A program made the translations under genes and the position numbers. 64,000 nt of DNA, taken from Pseudomonas abietaniphila (GTDB lineage Bacteria > Pseudomonadota > Gammaproteobacteria > Pseudomonadales > Pseudomonadaceae). The notes under the pieces are model-generated. The model was not told the DNA's origin. It was given only the letters and a program-made list of their open reading frames with translations, and made no database searches. Below, one piece after another: positions 35,302 to 44,434 of the stretch. The DNA lies in contig NZ_FNCO01000001.1 in assembly GCF_900100795.1 (NCBI RefSeq), positions 558,001-622,000 of the forward strand, read 5' to 3'. The number at the start of each line of letters is the position of its first letter. Position 1 is the stretch's first letter.

Positions 35302-36201
35302 ATGTCCACTCCCCTCACTGCGCCGGTCGCGGCGCCGCTGCCCAAGGCTTCGCGCTGGCAGGACAAACTCGCGTACCTGGCGCACCAGGTGCGGCGCAGC
35401 CCGCTGACCATGGCCGGGTTGCTGATCACCCTGATGGTGCTGCTGTGCATGGTCTTCGCGCCCTGGTTGGCGTCCCATGATCCCAATGCGCTTAATCTGG
35501 GCCAGCGCCTGGCGGCGCCGTCTGCCGCGCACTGGTTTGGCACTGACGAAGTGGGCCGCGACCTGTTCAGCCGGGTCTTGTACGGCAGCCGTCAGTCAGT
35601 GGGCGTCGGACTGTTCGTCGCATTCGCGTCATGTATCGCGGGCGGCTTGCTGGGCTGTATGTCCGGGATCATCGGCGGGCGCTTCGACAGCCTGATCATG
35701 CGCTTGATGGACATCATGCTCTCGGTGCCGTCGCTGGTGCTGATCATGGCGCTGGCCGCGGCGCTGGGCCCAAGCCTGTTCAATGCGATGCTGGCGATCA
35801 CCCTGGTGCGGATTCCGTTTTACGTGCGACTGGCGCGGGGGCAAGCCCTGAGCATCCGCCAGATGGGCTACGTCAAAGCCGCTGAAACCTTCGGCGCAGG
35901 GCGCTGGCACATGGTGCTCTGGCACGTGGCGCGCAACGCCATGCCGCCTTTGCTGGTGCAGCTCAGTCTGGACATCGGGAGCGCCATTCTCATGGCCTCG
36001 GCGCTGGGATTCATTGGCCTCGGTGCGCAACAGCCCACGGCCGAATGGGGGGCGATGGTCGCGACAGGGCGCAATTACATCCTCGATCAATGGTGGTATT
36101 CGACCTTTCCCGGTGTGGCGATTCTGATCACCGCCACGGGTTTCAACCTTCTGGGCGACGGCGTACGTGACCTGCTCGACCCACGCCAGCAGGGGAAATG
36201 A
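35302..36201 (+). CDS. ddpC: dipeptide ABC importer permease 2 (DppC/DdpC type)
   Basis: A 299-residue permease with an N-terminal cytoplasmic extension, a first helix (PLTMAGLLITLMVLLCMVFAPWLA), the HWFGTDEVGRDLFSRVLYGSRQSVGVG segment typical of DppC, and the EAA loop MGYVKAAETFGAGRWHMVLWHVARNAMPPLLV. Its stop overlaps the ATG of the first ATPase gene (ATGA). Confidence 0.93.
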   Translation: MSTPLTAPVAAPLPKASRWQDKLAYLAHQVRRSPLTMAGLLITLMVLLCMVFAPWLASHDPNALNLGQRLAAPSAAHWFGTDEVGRDLFSRVLYGSRQSVGVGLFVAFASCIAGGLLGCMSGIIGGRFDSLIMRLMDIMLSVPSLVLIMALAAALGPSLFNAMLAITLVRIPFYVRLARGQALSIRQMGYVKAAETFGAGRWHMVLWHVARNAMPPLLVQLSLDIGSAILMASALGFIGLGAQQPTAEWGAMVATGRNYILDQWWYSTFPGVAILITATGFNLLGDGVRDLLDPRQQGK

Positions 36202-37238
36202 CCATGCACGCACAAGCCTCCAATTCCGTTCTCGGCACTTCACCGGTATTGACCATCGACAACCTGAGCATCGAGTTCCCTGCGTACAAGAGCACCGTCA
36301 AGGCGCTCAATGGCGTGTCATTGCACGTCAATCCCGGTGAGATTGTCGGGGTGATCGGTGAGTCCGGGTCCGGCAAGTCAGTCACCGCGATGCTCAGCCT
36401 GCGTCTGTTGCCTGAACGCGCGTATCAGGTGAAGAGCGGCAGCCTGAGCATCCTGGGCCGCGACATGCTCAGCGCCAGGGAGAAAGACCTGTTGAAGGTC
36501 CGTGGCCGCGACGCCGCGATGATCTTTCAGGAACCAATGACTGCGCTGAATCCGACACGACGCATCGGCCGACAAATGCTCGACGTGATCATTCATCACC
36601 AGCAACTGAGCAAGACCGACGCCCGCGCCAAAGCCGTCGCCTTGCTTCGCGACATGCATATCGCCGATCCCGAGCAGGTAATGAACAGTTACCCGTTCGA
36701 GCTTTCCGGCGGCATGCGTCAGCGGGTGATGATCGCCCTGGCGTTCTCCTGCGATCCACAGTTGTTGATTGCCGACGAGCCGACCACGGCGCTGGACGTG
36801 ACCGTGCAGCGGCAGGTGTTGCTGCTGTTGCGCGAAAAAGCCCGCGAGCGAGGGACGGCGATTTTACTGATCACCCACGACATGGCGCTGGTCTCGCAGT
36901 TCTGCGACCGGGTCTATGTGATGTACACCGGCGCCGTGGTGGAGCAGGGCGTGACCTCGCAAGTCATGGCCGATCCTCGCCATCCCTATACCCGAGGGCT
37001 GCTCAGTGGTTTGCCGGAACAGGTCGAACCCGGTCAGGACCTGATGACCATTCCCGGTCAGGTCCCCAATCTGTCGGCTTTGCCTGAGGGCTGTACCTTC
37101 CGCGACCGTTGCGCTTATGCCATGCCCAAATGCCTGCAGCGTCCGCCCATGCAGGTCATTGATGCCGTTGCTGATCGCAAGAGCGCTTGCTGGTTGAGCG
37201 AGCCATCCCATTTCTCAGCACAGGAGATGCCGTCATGA
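36198..37238 (+). CDS. ddpD: dipeptide ABC importer ATPase 1 (DppD/DdpD type)
   Basis: A 346-residue ATPase with Walker A GESGSGKS, signature LSGGMRQR, Walker B LLIADEPTTALD and a C-terminal oligopeptide-transporter extension with the cysteines of CTFRDRCAYAMPKC, which in DppD/OppD homologues can hold an iron-sulfur cluster. It starts in an ATGA overlap with the permease; a second ATG two codons later is possible. It overlaps the next gene by 4 bases. Confidence 0.93.
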   Translation: MTMHAQASNSVLGTSPVLTIDNLSIEFPAYKSTVKALNGVSLHVNPGEIVGVIGESGSGKSVTAMLSLRLLPERAYQVKSGSLSILGRDMLSAREKDLLKVRGRDAAMIFQEPMTALNPTRRIGRQMLDVIIHHQQLSKTDARAKAVALLRDMHIADPEQVMNSYPFELSGGMRQRVMIALAFSCDPQLLIADEPTTALDVTVQRQVLLLLREKARERGTAILLITHDMALVSQFCDRVYVMYTGAVVEQGVTSQVMADPRHPYTRGLLSGLPEQVEPGQDLMTIPGQVPNLSALPEGCTFRDRCAYAMPKCLQRPPMQVIDAVADRKSACWLSEPSHFSAQEMPS

Positions 37239-38221
37239 CCCGTGCAGCACTTGAATCTTTGCCCGATGAACATCCGGTGATTCTCGGCCTTGAAGACGTG
37301 CGCGTGCATTACCCCATGGGCAAGGACTGGCTCGGTCGACCAAAGGCCCTGGCCCACGCCTTGAACGGCATCGACCTGCAGGTGCGTGCCGGGGAAACCC
37401 TGGGCGTGGTGGGGGAGTCGGGGTGCGGCAAGAGCACGCTGGCGCAATTGCTGATGGGGCTGATCAAACCGACCTCAGGCAAGCTCGAGTGGATTTACAA
37501 CAACGCCAAGGAGCGCAGCAGCAACGTGCAGATCGTGTTTCAGGACCCGCAATCGTCCCTCGATCCGCGGCTGCCGGTGTGGAAGGTAATCACCGAGCCG
37601 CTGTTCGTCCAGCGTTCGGCGCCGCGTCGGGACATGCGCGACATCGCTGCCAAAGTGGCTTCTCAGGTCGGAATCCGTACGGAGTACATGGACCGTTTTC
37701 CGCATCAGTTTTCCGGCGGTCAACGGCAGCGCATCGCCATCGCCAGGGCGCTGTCGTCGAACCCGGACATCATCGTCCTCGACGAGCCGACCTCGGCGCT
37801 GGATATCTCAGTGCAGGCGCAGATCCTCAACCTGTTGGCCGAACTGCAACGCAGTCGTGACCTGACGTACATCCTGATCTCGCACAACGTCTCGGTGGTG
37901 CGGCACATGGCCGATCGGGTCGCGGTGATGTACCTGGGGCAGATCGTCGAGCTGGGCAGCGCCGCCGAGGTGCTGGAGCGCCCGCGTCATCCCTACACCC
38001 AGTTATTGCTCGAAGCCGTGCCGCGCCTGGGCGTGGCGGTGGACGACGCCCAAGTCTCCGCGCCGACTGAATTGCCCGGCAATCGCAACCTGCCCACCGG
38101 GTGTTTCTTTCGGGACCGCTGCCCGAAGGCAACCGTGGGCTGCGATAAGCCGCAGGCGTTGTTGCCCGCCAGAGGCGCAGCCGGTGCCGAGTGGGTGAGG
38201 TGTCATTTGCAATCGGTGTGA
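37235..38221 (+). CDS. ddpF: dipeptide ABC importer ATPase 2 (DppF/DdpF type)
   Basis: A 328-residue ATPase with Walker A GESGCGKS, signature FSGGQRQR, Walker B IIVLDEPTSALD and C-terminal extension with CFFRDRCPKATVGC. The true start is the ATG at 37235, with AGGAG upstream and an ATGA overlap with the previous gene; a longer frame inside that gene is not used. It is the last gene of the operon; a single REP unit lies about 95 bases downstream. Confidence 0.93.
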   Translation: MTRAALESLPDEHPVILGLEDVRVHYPMGKDWLGRPKALAHALNGIDLQVRAGETLGVVGESGCGKSTLAQLLMGLIKPTSGKLEWIYNNAKERSSNVQIVFQDPQSSLDPRLPVWKVITEPLFVQRSAPRRDMRDIAAKVASQVGIRTEYMDRFPHQFSGGQRQRIAIARALSSNPDIIVLDEPTSALDISVQAQILNLLAELQRSRDLTYILISHNVSVVRHMADRVAVMYLGQIVELGSAAEVLERPRHPYTQLLLEAVPRLGVAVDDAQVSAPTELPGNRNLPTGCFFRDRCPKATVGCDKPQALLPARGAAGAEWVRCHLQSV

Positions 38222-38315
38222 ACTGGGCCAGAAGCCTGTCGGAGTGCGCGTGTTCCGGGTCGCATCCGGACGAGGCGGTATGCCTGCGACGAATGTATCG
38301 ACTGACACACCGTCT

Positions 38316-38337
38316 TCGCGGGCAAGCGCGCTCCTAC
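38316..38337. repeat. single REP unit
   Basis: One arm of the GTAGGAGCGCGCTTGCCCGC family in inverted orientation; no complementary partner is seen in the 95 bases before it. It lies between convergent ddpF and the LysR gene. Confidence 0.7.
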
Positions 38338-38417
38338 AAAAGCTGATCTGCGGTGAGCCTCACGCCTTGAATTTGCCCTTGATCGCGCGCGAGGCGTCGA
38401 GCCGATCGCGAATCCTC

Positions 38418-39284
38418 CTACAGGCGTTTTGGTGCCAGACACTCGCGAAACAACCGCTGCAGCGGGAGTTGCCGGTTCGCATGACGCATCACCAACGCCA
38501 GCTCACGGTAAAACGTCAGCGCACCGAGTTCGACGATCCGGATGTGGGCCGCGCGTTCCAGCCATAAACCCGCTCGCGGCACGAGCGATACCCCGAGTCC
38601 GGCCTCGACCATGCGCACGATGGCGTCGACTTCGTCCAGTTCGAGCCCCGGACGTGTTTCGATTTTCTGTTCACGCAGGAACCGCGTCACCTGACGGCCG
38701 CCGAATGAATGGCGGTCGTATCGCACGAACCGGCTGTCGCGAAGCAGTTGAAGGGCATCGTCGCCTTCTATCTGCACGGGTGCGATCAGCACGAACGGCT
38801 CGCGTTCGATGACCTCCAGCGACAATTCCTTGGGCAGTGCGAAGGGCGGTCGGATCAGGATTGCCAGGTCGATCTCGCCGGCATCAACGCTATTGAGCAA
38901 TGTCTGCGAAACACCCGGCACCACTTTGGCCTCGACCGTGGGCGCCTGGGTATTGAGTTGCACGAGCGCGTCGGGCAGCAAGCCGGTTTGCACGGTGGCG
39001 ATAGCGCCGATCACCAGCTCGCCAAAGTAGCCGCTGTCCGCTGATGGCGTGGCCATGCGTTCATACAGCTCCACGATTTCACGCGCCATCGGCAATGCGC
39101 GTTGACCGGCCGCATTGAGGGTGGCGCTGCGTCCGCTGCGATCAAACAGCTTCGTGCCGAGCGCTTTTTCCAGGGTGCGGATCTGCGCACTGACCGCCGA
39201 TTGGGTCAGGCCGATCTGGTTGCCCGCCGCAACGAACGTGCCCAGGCGTTCGACGGTTAGGAAGGTTTTCAACTCGCGAATCAT
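38418..39284 (-). CDS. LysR-family transcriptional regulator
   Basis: A 288-residue regulator with the N-terminal winged helix (MIRELKTFLTVERLGTFVAAGNQIGLTQSAVSAQIRTLEKALGTKLFDR) and a co-inducer domain from about residue 90. It diverges from a VOC-family gene with a 107-base gap, the usual arrangement of a LysR regulator with its target. TGAT-CTTTCA-ATCA at 39329-39342 in the gap is a possible binding site. The inducer is unknown. Confidence 0.92.
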   Translation of the reverse strand: MIRELKTFLTVERLGTFVAAGNQIGLTQSAVSAQIRTLEKALGTKLFDRSGRSATLNAAGQRALPMAREIVELYERMATPSADSGYFGELVIGAIATVQTGLLPDALVQLNTQAPTVEAKVVPGVSQTLLNSVDAGEIDLAILIRPPFALPKELSLEVIEREPFVLIAPVQIEGDDALQLLRDSRFVRYDRHSFGGRQVTRFLREQKIETRPGLELDEVDAIVRMVEAGLGVSLVPRAGLWLERAAHIRIVELGALTFYRELALVMRHANRQLPLQRLFRECLAPKRL

Positions 39285-39328
39285 GCTGGCTCACTGATCA
39301 AAATAGTTGTGGCTCGACGTGAAAATTA

Positions 39329-39342
39329 TGATCTTTCAATCA
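39329..39342. promoter_or_regulatory. candidate LysR binding site
   Basis: A 4-bp inverted repeat with a 6-base spacer in an A+T-rich patch between the divergent LysR and VOC genes. It fits the loose T-N11-A pattern, but short repeats of this kind are common. Confidence 0.25.
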
Positions 39343-39391
39343 ATGATTCAATGGGTAAAGATGTTCCCATCCCAAATAGAGGAAGTTGACC

Positions 39392-39832
39392 GTGACCGCC
39401 ACCCCGCAGAAGCTCTCGCCGTTTCACCTCGCCATTCCCGTCTATGACCTGGCCGCCGCACGGCATTTCTACGCCAACGTGTTCAATTTGCCCGAGGGCC
39501 GCTCCAGCGATCACTGGGTGGATTTTGATTTCTTCGGCCATCAACTGGTGATCCACGAACACCCGAAAACCGATTCGCAAGCCCACGCTGGCACCAACGC
39601 CGTGGACGGCCATGACGTCCCGGTGCCGCATTTTGGCGTGGTGCTGGGTTGGGAAGAATGGGAAGCGCTGGCGGATCGATTGCAGGGTCAGGGCGTGAAG
39701 TTTGTGATCGAGCCTTACGTGCGCTTCAAGGGGCAGGTCGGGGAGCAGGCGACCATGTTCCTGTTCGACCCGTGCGGCAACGCGCTGGAGTTCAAAGCAT
39801 TCAAGGACATCGGGCAGTTGTTCGCGAAATAA
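39392..39832 (+). CDS. VOC-family (glyoxalase/dioxygenase superfamily) protein
   Basis: A 146-residue single vicinal-oxygen-chelate fold protein. Likely metal ligands are the histidine of FHLAIPV, the histidine of PHFGVVL and the glutamate of GNALEFKAF, with the repeated beta-alpha-beta-beta-beta halves [13 protein letters not shown] and [13 protein letters not shown]. Members include lyases, isomerases, dioxygenases and antibiotic-binding proteins, so the reaction cannot be named. The GTG at 39392 is preferred: AGAGGA lies at proper distance from it, while the in-frame TTG at 39386 is too close to that site. Probably controlled by the divergent LysR. Confidence 0.85.
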   Translation: MTATPQKLSPFHLAIPVYDLAAARHFYANVFNLPEGRSSDHWVDFDFFGHQLVIHEHPKTDSQAHAGTNAVDGHDVPVPHFGVVLGWEEWEALADRLQGQGVKFVIEPYVRFKGQVGEQATMFLFDPCGNALEFKAFKDIGQLFAK

Positions 39833-40221
39833 CGACGTGCGTGTCGGGCCCTGACACGCCGCACATTTATTGTAGGAGCGCGCTTGCCCGCGAATGCGAT
39901 CTGTCTGAGATGAGTTTATCAACTGACACTCCGCAATCGCGGGCAAGCAAGCGCCTACACGTTATCGGCGTGATACACATTATTGGATCCAGCTTTAAAC
40001 ACACTTAGACGGATGTTTAAATTAAAATCCAACTATCGCCCCTAATAAGTACTGACCGATTAGTGTCGTCGACGACCGGCATTAAACTCTGCCACTCAAC
40101 GGCCGAAGTATATTTCAGGCCGCGTCTTCCCTTTCTTCGCATAACCCCGTAAAAAGCGCGGCGCGCGCCTGATCGGCTACGCATTCACGTCGCTGTCATT
40201 CTTGGTTATGGACACAATCGT
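39833..40221. other. intergenic region before the chemoreceptor gene
   Basis: Contains an imperfect REP pair (39872-39893 and 39937-39958; three mismatches) and then an A+T-rich stretch. TAAA at 40018-40021 followed after 16 bases by GCCCCTAA resembles a FliA (sigma-28) promoter, whose usual spacing is 15 and whose -10 is GCCGATAA, so it is only suggestive. No gene is seen. Confidence 0.4.
39872..39958. repeat. paired REP palindrome (imperfect), family GTAGGAGCGCGCTTGCCCGC
   Basis: 22-base arms with three mismatches around 43 bases, just after the VOC gene. Confidence 0.8.
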
Positions 40222-42114
40222 ATGATCAATCGTCTGGGTTTCAGCAGAAAGATCCTGCTGGCCGCTGCACTGATAGTTGTTGTTGCTTTCTCGTGTTTCA
40301 TACTGGTGAACGATTTTCGTCAGCGGGAAACACTGAAGAACAACGTAGACGCAGAACTGCAACAACTGGGCAGTCTGACCACGCAGAACATTCAAACCTG
40401 GCTGGACAGTCGCACTCAGCTTTTGTACTCCATGGCTCAGCAGATTGCGGCTGACGGCCCGGCACCGAGCAGTTTGCAGCGCATCGTCGGCCTGCCGGTG
40501 TACCCGGACAACTTCCAGCTCAGTTACTTCGGCGGCAAGGACGGCCTGATGTTCTCGGTCCCGGCCGGTAACCGGGCCGCCGACTATGACCCCCGTGCTC
40601 GCGGCTGGTACAAGGCGGCCGATGCCGCGCAGGGCATCATTGTCACCGAGCCCTACATCGCGGCTTCATCCGGCAAACTGGTGGTGACGCTGGCCACCCC
40701 GGTTCGTCAGCAGGGCCAGATGATCGGCGTTGCGGGCGCGGACATCTCGCTGGATGCCATCAGCAAGACCATCAACGCGCTGAATTTCGGCGGGCACGGC
40801 TACGCCTATATTGTCAGCGCCGACGGCAAGATCCTGATCCACCCCGACAGCAAGCTAGTCCTGAAGAACGTCAGTGAGGCCTACCCCAACGGGGCGCCGA
40901 AGATCGCCCCAGGCGTGGCTGAAATCGAATCGGGCGGCAAGGCGCAGTTCATTTCGTTCACCAGGGTTGAGGGCCTGTCCTCGGCCAACTGGTATGTCGC
41001 GCTGGTGCTGGACCGGGATGCGGCGTATTCGATGCTCAGTGAGTTCCGTTCTTCGGCGATCACCGCCATGGTCATCGCCGTGGCAATCATCATGCTGCTG
41101 CTTGGCCTGCTCATCCGCGTGCTCATGCAGCCGCTGCATCAGATGAGCCGCGCCATGCAGGACATCGCGGACGGTGAGGGCGACCTGACCAAGCGTCTGT
41201 CGATTGTCTCGCAGGACGAATTCGGCGCGATGGCGCAGTCGTTCAACCGCTTCGTCGAGCGTATTCATGGTTCGATACGTGAGGTGGCGTCCACCGCCGG
41301 TCAATTGGGTGAAGTGGCGGCCCGCGTTGTGGGCGCTTCCAACTCGTCGATGAGCAATTCCGACCAGCAAGCCAGCCGCACCAGCAGCGTGGCCGCGGCG
41401 ATCAATCAACTGGGTGCCGCAGCCCAGGAGATCGCTCAGAACGCCGCCATGGCGTCGCAGCATTCCAGCGAAGCCACGCAACTGGCCAGCGAAGGTCAGG
41501 GCGTTGTCACGCAGACGATCAAGGCGATGGATCAGCTGTCGGAAAAGATCAGCGAGTCGTGCCTGAACATCGAAACGCTGAACAACAAGACCGCCAACAT
41601 CGGCCAGATTCTCGAGGTGATCACCGGCATTTCGCAGCAGACCAACTTGCTGGCGCTCAACGCGGCCATTGAAGCGGCGCGGGCGGGTGAGGCAGGTCGT
41701 GGTTTCGCCGTGGTCGCGGATGAAGTGCGTAACCTGGCGCACCGGACGCAGGATTCGGCGCAGCAGGTGCAGGGCATGATCGAAGAGCTGCAGGTGGGTG
41801 CTCGCGATGCCGTGGCGAACATGACTGAAAGCCAGCGCCGGAGCGAAAGCAGCGTGACCATCGCCAACCAGGCCGGTGAGCGGTTGAACAGCGTGACGCG
41901 GCGCATCGGTGAAATCGACGGCATGAACCAGTCGGTGGCCACCGCGACCGAAGAGCAGACCGCCGTGGTCGAGTCGATCAACGTTGACATCACCGAGATC
42001 AACACCCTGAACCAGGAAGGCGTGGACAACCTGAAGTCGACGCTGGACGCCTGTACTCATCTTGAGCATCAGGCAGCGCGGTTGCAGCACCTGGTGGGGA
42101 CGTTCAGGATCTGA
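40222..42114 (+). CDS. methyl-accepting chemotaxis protein with dCache sensor
   Basis: A 630-residue chemoreceptor. Transmembrane helix at about 10-30, periplasmic double-Cache domain about 35-270, second helix about 278-298, HAMP domain about 300-350, and signalling domain with the conserved hairpin tip [42 protein letters not shown]. The membrane-distal Cache module has [13 protein letters not shown] and GADISLD, close to the amino-acid-binding dCache motif (R, W, Y and a distal D). The position often occupied by Asp after PY is Ala here (EPYIAASSG), so ligand choice may differ. No C-terminal CheR/CheB pentapeptide. It is monocistronic. Confidence 0.92.
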   Translation: MINRLGFSRKILLAAALIVVVAFSCFILVNDFRQRETLKNNVDAELQQLGSLTTQNIQTWLDSRTQLLYSMAQQIAADGPAPSSLQRIVGLPVYPDNFQLSYFGGKDGLMFSVPAGNRAADYDPRARGWYKAADAAQGIIVTEPYIAASSGKLVVTLATPVRQQGQMIGVAGADISLDAISKTINALNFGGHGYAYIVSADGKILIHPDSKLVLKNVSEAYPNGAPKIAPGVAEIESGGKAQFISFTRVEGLSSANWYVALVLDRDAAYSMLSEFRSSAITAMVIAVAIIMLLLGLLIRVLMQPLHQMSRAMQDIADGEGDLTKRLSIVSQDEFGAMAQSFNRFVERIHGSIREVASTAGQLGEVAARVVGASNSSMSNSDQQASRTSSVAAAINQLGAAAQEIAQNAAMASQHSSEATQLASEGQGVVTQTIKAMDQLSEKISESCLNIETLNNKTANIGQILEVITGISQQTNLLALNAAIEAARAGEAGRGFAVVADEVRNLAHRTQDSAQQVQGMIEELQVGARDAVANMTESQRRSESSVTIANQAGERLNSVTRRIGEIDGMNQSVATATEEQTAVVESINVDITEINTLNQEGVDNLKSTLDACTHLEHQAARLQHLVGTFRI

Positions 42115-42144
42115 CAACATCGATTGCGGCGCAACGCACGCCTT

Positions 42145-42234
42145 TGTGGGAGAGAGTTCATTCGCGAAATGCCGTTGCATCCGCCGCGGATGTGTCGGCT
42201 GATGGATTGCATCGCGAATGGATTCGCTCCCACA
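42145..42234. repeat. paired REP palindrome (imperfect), family TGTGGGAGCGAATTCATTCG
   Basis: Arms 42145-42167 and 42212-42234 match with about four mismatches. Located after the chemoreceptor gene and facing the end of the esterase gene. Confidence 0.8.
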
Positions 42235-42277
42235 GGTTTTGTCGTGAGCACGGCTTATCGCTCAGAACCTCAGAACC

Positions 42278-43150
42278 TCAAGGCCGCTCGCGCAATCCGG
42301 CTGCCCTGCGCAAACCCAGATGCAACGCGGTGCTGAACATCTGGCCGTGGTTGCGGCCATTGAACTGCTCGTAGCTGGCCTCGGTGCCGGGCAGGGTGGC
42401 CAGGTGTTCTGCCAGCAGGCGATTGGCGTCGCTGGGCACTGCCTGCATCGCTTTCCTTCTTTCCGGCGAGCCGCCATCGAATTGTGCGATGGGCGGCTTG
42501 CCTTCTCTTTCGCCCCTGACCAGGCGCACGGTGCGTGTGGTCCCTTCGGGGAATTTTCCAAGCGCCATGCCATGGTCGAAGGTGATCGGCTGATACCACA
42601 GTGATGCACTGGCGGCGATCCAGGTCTGGAAAGCGTCAGGGCGTTCCAGCAGTGCAGAGAGCACGAACAGCCCGCCGAACGAATGGCCCCACAGCGTTTG
42701 TCGGGTGAGGTCGGTCGCGTAGCGCGCCTGTATCTGCGGTTTGATCGTTGACTCGATCAGTTCCAGAAACGCTTTAGACGTGGCCCCGGTGTAATCCCGG
42801 GTGCGCTGTTCGCCTTCGTAAGTGTCTTCGATGTCGTAGCCGATCATCACCAGCAGCGGCGGGGAGCCTGCGTCCAGCTCGCCCAGCCAGCTGTCCTGCA
42901 ACTCGGCCAACACGTTATTGCCATCCAGCAGGTACATCACCGGATAGCCAATCGCTGGCGCAGGGTTACGAGGGATGCCGATGTCGAGGCGGTAATGTCG
43001 CTGGCCATCCGGAGAATCGATGGTCAGGCGTTCGAAGCGGTAATGGGCAGAGCCGGTTGCGGCCAAAGTGGGCTTCTCCTGATTGTCGGCGCTGGCCAGG
43101 AAGGGCAAAACGCTGAGCAGTACGACGGTGAGGGTTTGTTTCCAGTTCAT
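42278..43150 (-). CDS. periplasmic alpha/beta hydrolase, IroE/PfeE-like esterase
   Basis: A 290-residue protein with a signal peptide (MNWKQTLTVVLLSVLPFLASA) and the fold of the COG2819 esterases such as IroE and PfeE, which hydrolyse catecholate siderophores in the periplasm. Nucleophile Ser is in WGHSFGGLFVLSALL; the histidine is likely that of FNGRNHGQMF. YPVMYLLDGNNVLAEL is a typical early strand. No siderophore receptor is next to it, so the substrate is uncertain. The reading frame is open far upstream but homology and signal begin at the ATG at 43150. The last codons lie in an 8-base tandem repeat (42261-42280). Confidence 0.85.
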   Translation of the reverse strand: MNWKQTLTVVLLSVLPFLASADNQEKPTLAATGSAHYRFERLTIDSPDGQRHYRLDIGIPRNPAPAIGYPVMYLLDGNNVLAELQDSWLGELDAGSPPLLVMIGYDIEDTYEGEQRTRDYTGATSKAFLELIESTIKPQIQARYATDLTRQTLWGHSFGGLFVLSALLERPDAFQTWIAASASLWYQPITFDHGMALGKFPEGTTRTVRLVRGEREGKPPIAQFDGGSPERRKAMQAVPSDANRLLAEHLATLPGTEASYEQFNGRNHGQMFSTALHLGLRRAAGLRERP

Positions 43151-43176
43151 TGATAGGTGCTCAGGTGCTGAATGTG

Positions 43177-43302
43177 TAGGAGCGTGGCTTGTCCCGCGAT
43201 CGGCCGGGAACCGGTCGTAATGCCTGCTACGCGTTTTACCTGACCCACTGCATTTTTCTTCACGACTTCTGCGCAGTTGATCGCGGGACAAGCCACGTTC
43301 CT
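43177..43302. repeat. paired palindrome, family TAGGAGCGTGGCTTGTCCCG
   Basis: Arms at 43177-43201 and 43279-43302, complementary with one mismatch, between the divergent esterase gene and phnC. Same family as 30466-30606. Confidence 0.82.
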
Positions 43303-43401
43303 TTCGTTCGACTTGTCTAGCCAGCACCCCCGCAAGGCCGCTGTTTTCGGCAAACATGTCGACAAAAACCGCCAATTACCCCGCATCAAATGGTCAACGA
43401 A

Positions 43402-43457
43402 CTGTTATCTCGCGTTCATGGACGGTTCATCGAACTGCCACACGCGCTCTCTAATGT
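43402..43457 (+). promoter_or_regulatory. tandem Pho box and -10 element of the phn locus
   Basis: Four 7-mers resembling the PhoB half site CTGTCAT start exactly 11 bases apart: CTGTTAT (43402), CGTTCAT (43413), GGTTCAT (43424) and CTGCCAC (43435). TAATGT at 43452-43457 begins 10 bases after the last one, the spacing expected where PhoB replaces the -35 contact. This predicts phosphate-starvation control of phnC onward with a leader of about 80 bases. Confidence 0.82.
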
Positions 43458-43543
43458 CACTCGCACCGAACGCGGCCAGGGACGGGCTGAACGGTAGAAC
43501 ATTCACCTCGGCAGGACGCCGCAATCAAAGACAAGAGAAGCCC

Positions 43544-44377
43544 ATGAACGCAGCCATCCATGTCGACCGCTTGAACAAGACATTTGCTCGCAAAACCGCT
43601 TTGGTTGACCTCGCATTGTCTATACAACCCGGAGAAATGGTCGCGCTGATCGGCGCTTCCGGTTCGGGAAAATCCACGTTGTTGCGCCATCTCGCAGGTC
43701 TGGCCTGCTGCGATCGCAGCAATGGCGGCAGTGTGCGGGTTCTGGGCCGTGAAGTGCAGGCCTCGGGCCGACTCAATGGCAAGGTCCGCCGACTGCGCGC
43801 CGACATCGGCTACATCTTCCAGCAGTTCAATCTGGTCAACCGCCTGAGTGTGCTGGACAACGTCCTGCTCGGTTGTTTGGGCCGCATGCCGCGCTGGCGT
43901 GGCAGCCTGGGAATGTTCAATGCCGAGGAAAAAGCCCGTGCGATGGCCAACCTGGGCCGCGTGGGTCTGGCCGATCTGGCTCACCAGCGTGCTTCAACAT
44001 TGTCCGGCGGTCAGCAGCAGCGCGTGGCGATTGCCCGGGCGCTGACCCAACAAGCCGAAGTCATCCTGGCGGACGAACCCATCGCATCGCTGGACCCGGA
44101 GTCCGCGCGCAAGGTCATGGAAATTCTTGCCGACATCAACCGTCAGGACGGCAAGACCGTCGTCGTCACCCTGCATCAGGTGGACTACGCCGTACGCTAT
44201 TGCCCGCGTGCCGTGGCCCTGAAGGGTGGCCGCATCCACTTCGACGGTAACGGTACAGAGCTCAGCGGACCGTTCCTCAACGACCTGTATGGCGCCGACG
44301 CCGACGCCAGTCTGATGTTCGCAGACAAAGGGCGCAATCAAGGCCACCCGCCACAGCTGGCGCTGGCCCAGGCCTGA
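43544..44377 (+). CDS. phnC: phosphonate ABC importer ATPase
   Basis: A 277-residue ATPase with Walker [10 protein letters not shown], signature LSGGQQQR and Walker [16 protein letters not shown]. It energises uptake of phosphonates with PhnD and PhnE. The ATG at 43544 is where family similarity starts ([23 protein letters not shown]), with AAGAGAAG upstream; the frame stays open 89 codons further up through the Pho-box region and is not used there. First gene of the phn locus. Confidence 0.94.
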   Translation: MNAAIHVDRLNKTFARKTALVDLALSIQPGEMVALIGASGSGKSTLLRHLAGLACCDRSNGGSVRVLGREVQASGRLNGKVRRLRADIGYIFQQFNLVNRLSVLDNVLLGCLGRMPRWRGSLGMFNAEEKARAMANLGRVGLADLAHQRASTLSGGQQQRVAIARALTQQAEVILADEPIASLDPESARKVMEILADINRQDGKTVVVTLHQVDYAVRYCPRAVALKGGRIHFDGNGTELSGPFLNDLYGADADASLMFADKGRNQGHPPQLALAQA

Positions 44378-44434
44378 CGACTGCGTCGCTTTAACCACTC
44401 ACAACACACCACAACTACGTTCCAGGAGCTCTCC

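Noticed and set aside
40855-42180. 441-codon open frame antisense to the chemoreceptor gene
   Set aside because: Shadow of the repetitive signalling helices.
43313-43320. Second PhnF operator upstream of phnC
   Set aside because: Only eight of twelve palindrome bases are present and it lies about 90 bases before the Pho boxes; probably chance.
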